In this document: one piece after another, positions 15,218 to 19,091 of the stretch
Position numbering within the stretch: position 1 is the stretch's first letter
How the letters are laid out: each line of letters starts with the position of its first letter
Translations under genes and position numbers: made by a program
From: an uncultured Bacilli bacterium
GTDB lineage: Bacteria; Bacillota_I; Bacilli_A; RF39; UBA660
Reading direction: 5' to 3'
NCBI GenBank assembly: GCA_934086815.1
Contig: CAKOIM010000019.1
Span: 1 to 19,091 of the forward strand
DNA length: 19,091 nucleotides
The notes under the pieces: model-generated
Told to the model about the DNA's origin: nothing
Seen by the model: the letters and a program-made list of their open reading frames with translations, nothing else
Databases searched by the model: none

Positions 15218-15554
15218 TTTTACACCACTTATAAAGCATTTTATTAATCTTTAATAATTCCGAACTTTTAGATATTAATTGTTTTTCACTTATATACTTA
15301 TATTTATATGCTCTTTCTAAATAAAAGTCTATTACATTAATCTTTGCTAAAGCCTCAATTTGATAAGTCTTCTTAATATCATCCCTAGGTTCATAATTAG
15401 CTTTTTCAACAATTTCAAGTAAATCTAAACTATCTTTATATATCATATTACGAGTAATTATGTCTTTTTTAGGAAATGTTTCAATTATATTTTCTAAGCT
15501 TAATACAAACTTCTTTATATTCTTAATAATTAAAAATCTATCATTACCTTGCAT
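15207..15554 (-). CDS. avd: Avd-like DGR accessory protein (four-helix bundle)
   Basis: The 115-residue protein is nearly all helical: FLIIKNIKKFVLSLENIIETF, ITRNMIYKDSLDLLEIVEKA, KKTYQIEALAKINVIDFYLERAYKY and KQLISKSSELLKINKMLYKWCK would give four helices, with Lys-rich faces. Size, charge and position directly before the RT match bAvd of the Bordetella phage DGR, which forms a pentamer, binds the RT and TR RNA and is needed for cDNA synthesis. It overlaps both MSL and the RT by 11 nt, so stoichiometry is probably set by coupled translation. It ends in TGA. Confidence 0.88.
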   Translation of the reverse strand: MQGNDRFLIIKNIKKFVLSLENIIETFPKKDIITRNMIYKDSLDLLEIVEKANYEPRDDIKKTYQIEALAKINVIDFYLERAYKYKYISEKQLISKSSELLKINKMLYKWCKNDK

Positions 15555-15915
15555 TTTCTATATCCTCTACTAACTTTTCAAGCTCTTCTAGAGAAAAATT
15601 ATTAATTCTCTTTTTAAGTCTTTCTAATCTTTTTTCCATATCTAAATTTTGTAATGCTCTTTTTAATATATTATTATAATTCTTAACTATACCTTTATAT
15701 TCATTCTTAACATCATCTTTATCATAAACTACATATGGTACTTTTTCACTTTCTAGTATATTTAATACTTTATTATGTGCTACTTCTGGATAACCTACTA
15801 ACTTTTTATGTTCTATATACTTATATCCCATTAATTCATGAATTATTATTCCATCATCACCAAAAGCATTATAAAATTTACCAGACTTATATAGCTTTAT
15901 ACCTTTTTTATTCAC
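15544..15915 (-). CDS. MutS-like (MSL) DGR accessory protein
   Basis: The 123-residue protein has a pattern like the mismatch-recognition domain I of MutS: LYKSGKFYNAFGDDGIIIHELMGY (residues 8-31, spaced like the MutS GdFYexfGeDA motif), then GYPEVAHNKVLNILESEKVPYVVYD. A charged helical tail (LDMEKRLERLKKRINNFSLEELEKLVEDIENA) follows. No MutS ATPase is present. MutS-like small proteins have been described as DGR accessories, but their role is not known; guiding RNA, cDNA or heteroduplex handling is a guess. The start is a GTG at 15915 with GAAAGGTG about 7 nt upstream. It is the first protein gene after the TR and overlaps avd by 11 nt. Confidence 0.75.
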   Translation of the reverse strand: MNKKGIKLYKSGKFYNAFGDDGIIIHELMGYKYIEHKKLVGYPEVAHNKVLNILESEKVPYVVYDKDDVKNEYKGIVKNYNNILKRALQNLDMEKRLERLKKRINNFSLEELEKLVEDIENAR

Positions 15916-15966
15916 ACTAAAACACCTTTCATATTATTTATTATTTTCTTTAGCCATACGCCTTTA

Positions 15967-15988
15967 GAAGAGTTACGTATAACTCTTC
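15967..15988 (-). other. Strong hairpin in the TR-MSL spacer
   Basis: A perfect 9-bp stem (GAAGAGTTA / TAACTCTTC) closes a 4-nt loop (TACG on the minus strand), about 95 nt after the 3' end of the TR. A smaller 5-bp hairpin (TAGGT/ACCTA, 16004-16017) lies between. There is no T-run, so it is not a normal terminator. It lies where DGR RNAs carry the structured spacer used by the RT-Avd complex. Confidence 0.7.
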
Positions 15989-16082
15989 GTACGTATGCAA
16001 ATTTAGGTAAAAACCTAGGATAATCTTTGTCCTTTATCTCACACACTGTAAAGCCTTAACCTTACAATTATTCTGGAAAGCC

Positions 16083-16191
16083 ATAAAGGGCTGGCCGCGC
16101 CGCATTGTTGTTGTTGACATTGTTGTTATTCACATTGCCCGTGTTGTTGACATTGAAAGCATTGTTAGAATTGTCCGTACGAGGCGCCAAT
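16083..16191 (-). repeat. DGR template repeat (TR)
   Basis: The 109-bp TR aligns without gaps to the VR at 16454-16562 (offset 371) with 91 identities and 18 differences. On the minus strand the TR has 36 adenines, 30 of them in 15 AAC/AAT codons (in the VR frame). Fifteen of the differences are at those adenines (9 A-to-G, 6 A-to-T, no A-to-C). The 3' end has an unmutated GC-rich block (16091-16105), the expected partner of the IMH. The TR is in a non-coding region; read in the VR frame it would give Asn runs. Confidence 0.97.
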
Positions 16192-16207
16192 TTCACAAGA
16201 TTACCCT

Positions 16208-16250
16208 CTTGGCCTTACATCCAATAGCAAAAAAAAGTTGGATAGCCAAG
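16208..16250 (-). other. Two-part hairpin just before the TR
   Basis: CTTGGC (16208-16213) pairs with GCCAAG (16245-16250), and ATCCAA (16219-16224) with TTGGAT (16238-16243); the loop holds eight A on the plus strand (T on the RNA-sense strand). It ends 16 nt upstream of the TR in transcript direction. It could shape the TR RNA 5' end or end the target-gene transcript, but the T-run is inside the loop, unlike a normal terminator. Confidence 0.6.
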
Positions 16251-16354
16251 GCTACTGGCACACGCTTACAGCCTGCGCCAGATATTGCAATAGTTTTTCG
16301 GGCCTCTCAAACTTTTTCTCTTCGCCTATTTTTTTTCGTGGCTCACCTCGCCCC

Positions 16355-16380
16355 GCAAGGGTGCGAAGATTTCGCCTTGC
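16355..16380 (-). other. Hairpin after the target gene stop
   Basis: GCAAGG/CCTTGC (6 bp) with an inner CGAA/TTCG (4 bp) lies 7 nt past the stop of the target gene and about 73 nt past the VR. There is no T-run on the minus strand. It is a possible DGR homing hairpin or mRNA 3' structure. Confidence 0.5.
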
Positions 16381-16387
16381 TCCGTCA

Positions 16388-18994
16388 CTATTTCACCAAA
16401 ATCGGTTTCGCGGCCGTGCCGCTTCCCCCGCCATAGCCTATTGTTGACTTCAGATAAAGGACTGGCCGCGCCGCATAGTAGTTGCCGATATAGCTGCTAT
16501 TCACACTGCCCGTGTAGTTGACAAAGAAAGCACTGCTAGAACCGTCCGTACGAGACGCCAATGTCCATTCATAAAGTCCCATATACATCCAATTATTTGC
16601 TATAACATTATTATAATTATTTAAAGTTGTAGACCAAGAACTAGATGATGCTGCATATCCATAGTCACTTACATACATTAACCCCACTTTTGCATTTACA
16701 GTTTTATTTGTTGCTGGACTATTTATTTCATTTTGATATGCATTTGGTGCTGTTTGACCGGCAATATTATCCCAAATATTTCCTCCAACTTTCCATATAT
16801 GGTCTGATATTTTTTCTGACCATTTTGTTCCGATATTATTTATATAATTTTTATTTAAATTTATTGTATTTAATCTACTTTCGCTCCATGTATTATTTTG
16901 AGTATTATTATTCCAATAATATACTCCTATTTCTGATTTAGAATTTTGGCCTTTATTTGTTCCGCTATATCCAGATGCTTGATATGTTTGGCTATAATCT
17001 CCATCATTTCCTAAAAGTGTTGATTTAGCATAATCATACTTTATTAGTTTTACTTCATCACCAAATACTCCGATGATTCTGTATAAATTATCACTTGGGC
17101 AGCTTCCGTCTGTTGAGTCATATCCAAAACAAACAAAGTTATTTGTGGTATCACTACTTCCTGCATAACGATATGAGTTATCTTTAGCTCCATTTGTTAG
17201 ACTATTATCATGTAAATATAAATTATTTTTTCCTTGTCCTGTATATTGGGCTTTAACATAATCTACTAAAGAGTATTTTGTAGTTTCCGTAGCATTACTT
17301 ACACTACTATCTCTTCCATTACTATCTTTTACATAAACACTTATATTAAATGTTACATTACTTGTTAAATTATTAAATGTATAAGAGTTTGATGTGCTTT
17401 CTACATAATTACTTCCACCATCTTTTGAATAGTAATATTTAGATATTGTTCCATCTCCATTTTTTCCCGTTACATTTATTGTAACTGAATTTGATGTACT
17501 ACTTGTAGTTAAATTAACTATACTTGGTAATACATAAGCATCTGTAGTAGCACTTGTTTCATATACATTTGACATTCTTCCTTGTGTATCTGCTACTTTA
17601 ACTTTAATAGTATATTTTGTTTTTTCATTTAATCCAGTAAATGTATGTGTATTTGTATCTTCTATAAATTCTCCATTATTAATTGAATAATAATATTTAG
17701 CTACTTCATTAGTTCCCTTAGTACCCACAGAGGTTAGAGTAATTTGGTTATATTTAGTCACAGCATTAACACTTGCCACCACTGGAAGAATATAGGTTTC
17801 GGTTGATATTGCTTCATAATACTCTGTTGAGAATCTTCCATCAGTATCTTGAACTTTTACCTTTATTTTATATTCCGTTGTATCACTTAAATTATTAAAT
17901 GTATGTGTATTTAAATTACTTTCTTCATAAGTTTCACCATTATCTTTTGAATAATAGTATTTTACTACTTCATTTGTACCTTTTTTAGATTCTACATTTA
18001 ATGTAATAGAATTTAATGTTTTTGAATGTGTAACATTTGTTACACTTGCAAGGACATATGTATCCGTTGTAACTTCTGTTTCATATATATTTGATTTAAA
18101 ACCATTTTTATCTACGGCATAACTATATATCTTATATGTTTCATTATCTTTTAAACCAGTAAACTTATAATTTGGATCTGTACTTTCTACAAATTCTACT
18201 TTATCTATAGTTGTTGCATCCTTTGCAATTTGTTTACCATAATAATACTTAACTATATCTGCACTTCCTTTAGTTACATCTAAATTAGTACTTACTGAGT
18301 TGTAAGTTGATGTTGTAGTTACATTTGAAATCTTTGCGGGTTTATATGTATCTAATTTTTCTTTTGTCATATATATCTTACCAGAAAAAGCTTTACCAGA
18401 ATTATTAGATTGATTACTATCTAGATTTACAAAAGTTACTTCGACTTTCCAATCTTGATTTGCAGTCTTACCACGATTAGCTGTAATATCATAGTCTGAT
18501 GCTAACAAGAAACTTCCTGTTCTAGTTGTAATATCAAGACCTTTTTCTGTATTTACTAAGCCCGTTACATTTTCTACTAAATTACCATTTGGATCAGTTA
18601 CTTTCATAACTAATTCTGCTTTAGAATCACTTGTAGTATAAACAAAGTCATTATTTTCTATAACAAAATAAATGTTATATTTTTGTGTTGTACTTTCAAT
18701 ATTCTTTGAATTAGTAGCTGTTAATGTAGCATGCCCTTGTGTTTCACCACTTGCATCTCCAGCTCCTTTTCCAAAACTACTTTGAGATACACTAATATTA
18801 ATATCTTTATCAAATTTAAAATTTAACAAATCAGTTGTTGCTGTTTCAACATGAACCCCGCTTTGAGAGTTTGTGGCCCCTTGCATTTGAAAATAAGCAT
18901 ATGAAGCTCCGCCTAGAAAAACAAGAACAGTTATTATACCTATTATTGTTAAAATTATTTCCCTTTTTTTTGCATTTAAATTAAATTTTTTCAT
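16388..18994 (-). CDS. DGR target: membrane-anchored FN3-repeat surface protein with variable C-terminus
   Basis: The 868-residue protein has a Lys-rich start and one membrane helix (about 12-33, EIILTIIGIITVLVFLGGAS). A beta-rich domain (about 34-215) recalls TasA/camelysin-type surface proteins. Four FN3-like repeats follow at about 218-311, 311-400, 400-488 and 488-577, each with a KYYYSK-like strand and a DTxGR-like turn. The C-terminal domain (about 577-868) opens with LYRIIGVFGDEVKLIKYDYA and holds VCFGYDSTDGSC, a possible disulfide. The VR covers residues 812-848 (LASRTDGSSSAFF...ARPVLYL). In such targets the variable domain has a C-type-lectin/FGE-like fold that displays mutable side chains. 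The protein probably sits on the cell surface; its ligand is unknown. It ends GGGSGTAAKPILVK. Confidence 0.95.
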   Translation of the reverse strand: MKKFNLNAKKREIILTIIGIITVLVFLGGASYAYFQMQGATNSQSGVHVETATTDLLNFKFDKDINISVSQSSFGKGAGDASGETQGHATLTATNSKNIESTTQKYNIYFVIENNDFVYTTSDSKAELVMKVTDPNGNLVENVTGLVNTEKGLDITTRTGSFLLASDYDITANRGKTANQDWKVEVTFVNLDSNQSNNSGKAFSGKIYMTKEKLDTYKPAKISNVTTTSTYNSVSTNLDVTKGSADIVKYYYGKQIAKDATTIDKVEFVESTDPNYKFTGLKDNETYKIYSYAVDKNGFKSNIYETEVTTDTYVLASVTNVTHSKTLNSITLNVESKKGTNEVVKYYYSKDNGETYEESNLNTHTFNNLSDTTEYKIKVKVQDTDGRFSTEYYEAISTETYILPVVASVNAVTKYNQITLTSVGTKGTNEVAKYYYSINNGEFIEDTNTHTFTGLNEKTKYTIKVKVADTQGRMSNVYETSATTDAYVLPSIVNLTTSSTSNSVTINVTGKNGDGTISKYYYSKDGGSNYVESTSNSYTFNNLTSNVTFNISVYVKDSNGRDSSVSNATETTKYSLVDYVKAQYTGQGKNNLYLHDNSLTNGAKDNSYRYAGSSDTTNNFVCFGYDSTDGSCPSDNLYRIIGVFGDEVKLIKYDYAKSTLLGNDGDYSQTYQASGYSGTNKGQNSKSEIGVYYWNNNTQNNTWSESRLNTINLNKNYINNIGTKWSEKISDHIWKVGGNIWDNIAGQTAPNAYQNEINSPATNKTVNAKVGLMYVSDYGYAASSSSWSTTLNNYNNVIANNWMYMGLYEWTLASRTDGSSSAFFVNYTGSVNSSYIGNYYAARPVLYLKSTIGYGGGSGTAAKPILVK
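16410..16422 (-). other. Short GC hairpin downstream of the VR
   Basis: GCGGC/GCCGC with a 3-nt loop, 31 nt past the VR 3' end and inside the last codons of the target gene. In the Bordetella phage DGR a hairpin just after VR aids homing; this is a candidate counterpart, although its stem (5 bp) is shorter than reported examples. Confidence 0.4.
16454..16562 (-). repeat. DGR variable region (VR) with IMH-like 3' end
   Basis: The VR encodes residues 812-848 of the target. Relative to the TR, 12 of 15 Asn codons are changed: to Ser at 820, 821, 830, 833 and 834; Tyr at 827, 835, 839 and 840; Gly at 818 and 837; Phe at 824. Asn remains at 826, 832 and 838. Every adenine change is at a first or second codon position. 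The 15-bp block 16462-16476 (CTGGCCGCGCCGCAT on the plus strand) is identical to the TR and is the likely initiation-of-mutagenic-homing site. Confidence 0.97.
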
Positions 18995-19014
18995 AACAAA
19001 AAGACTTACCCTTT

Positions 19015-19091
19015 CTGAAGCCTCTTATCCTGAAGCCTCTTATCCTGAAGCCTCTTATCCTGAAGCCTCTTATCCTGAAGCCTCTTATCCT
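19015..19091. repeat. 15-bp tandem repeat upstream of the DGR target, running off the window
   Basis: Five perfect copies of a 15-bp unit (CTGAAGCCTCTTATC on the plus strand) start 20 bp upstream of the target gene's ATG and reach the window end. On the minus strand each unit reads GATAAGAGGCTTCAG. The target's ribosome binding site (AAAGGG, 19009-19014) directly follows the last unit. It could be a 5' UTR repeat or an assembly-end artefact. Confidence 0.9.

Larger units (their letters stand above)
15967..16250 (-). ncRNA. Predicted TR-containing DGR RNA (limits approximate)
   Basis: In studied DGRs the template is a non-coding RNA made of the TR with flanking structured segments. Here the TR (16083-16191) is bracketed by a hairpin on its 5' side (16208-16250) and a spacer with hairpins on its 3' side (15967-16017), with no protein gene from 15916 to 16387. 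I see no clear separate promoter, so it may be processed from a transcript reading through from the target gene. The limits are set by the hairpins, not by known ends. Confidence 0.55.
13897..18994 (-). mobile_element. Diversity-generating retroelement (complete DGR locus)
   Basis: All DGR parts are present on the minus strand in order: target gene with VR near its 3' end, TR about 260 bp further on, a spacer, MSL accessory, Avd, reverse transcriptase, and an 83-aa gene. The RT has the IGNMTSQ and YMDD motifs. TR and VR differ almost only where the TR has adenine. No integrase, transposase or phage structural gene is in the window, so this looks like a chromosomal DGR rather than an intact prophage. 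DGRs diversify their target in place and are not themselves classical transposons. Confidence 0.96.

Noticed and set aside
16209..16447. Two overlapping plus-strand open frames between TR and the target gene stop
   Set aside because: They cover hairpins and the antisense of the target's end, have no ribosome binding site and no family resemblance. The TR/VR explanation accounts for the region.
16083..16562. Simple duplication of the target gene's 3' end
   Set aside because: Random drift would not put 15 of 18 changes at one base, at first and second codon positions of Asn codons, while leaving the GC-rich 3' block intact.
19015..19091. CRISPR array
   Set aside because: The 15-bp units are directly contiguous with no spacers and there are no cas genes.

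Overview
The window looks like chromosome from an AT-rich, low-GC Gram-positive-lineage bacterium, most likely an uncultured gut member of the Firmicutes/Bacilli. The evidence is very AT-rich DNA, Firmicutes-style gene order (rpsF-ssb-rpsR, rplI-dnaB, walJ-rlmH), strong AGGAGG ribosome binding sites, and TGA used as stop (rlmH, avd), which excludes the Mycoplasma code. No species can be named from sequence alone. Both window ends fall in repetitive surface-protein DNA: collagen Gly-X-Y repeats on the left and a 15-bp tandem repeat on the right.

Layout. 2-478: 3' end of a collagen-like surface protein gene. 490-6424 (minus strand): a tightly packed housekeeping operon read rplI-dnaB-M23 peptidase-walJ-rlmH-MYG1-ung, with most joints overlapping. 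6544-8080 (plus): a regulator/toxin-like pair, an XRE-ImmA protease fusion followed by a PIN-domain protein. 8084-10632 (minus): an MBOAT O-acyltransferase and a DHHW/AlgX-like partner, probably a cell-envelope acetylation pair. 10705-11693 (minus): rpsF-ssb-rpsR with a promoter and a candidate S6:S18 autoregulatory leader. 11875-13321 (plus): an AbiEi/AbiEii (type IV) toxin-antitoxin pair on a divergent promoter. 13322-13893: a scar containing a terminator, a decayed Mob/Pre plasmid relaxase and a 20-bp perfect inverted repeat, flanked by direct repeats that include part of a DGR operon gene.

13897-18994 (minus) is the highlight: a complete diversity-generating retroelement (DGR). In transcription order it has an 868-residue membrane-anchored surface protein with four FN3-like repeats and a C-terminal variable region (VR, 16454-16562); a matching template repeat (TR, 16083-16191); a structured spacer; a MutS-domain-I-like accessory gene (MSL); avd; the reverse transcriptase with the DGR hallmark IGNMTSQ and YMDD; and an unrecognised 83-aa gene. 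TR and VR align over 109 bp without gaps and differ at 18 positions. Fifteen of the 18 are at TR adenines, all inside AAC/AAT codons, which is the signature of adenine-specific mutagenic homing. The four genes after the TR overlap successively by exactly 11 nt each, so they are probably one translationally coupled unit.

How it works together: the RT with Avd would copy TR-containing RNA with errors at adenines and the cDNA would replace the VR, diversifying a ligand-binding surface displayed outside the cell. Beside it, the AbiE pair, the ImmA/PIN pair and the relaxase remnant make the plus-strand part of the window an accessory (defence/mobile) zone inserted among core ribosomal and replication operons.
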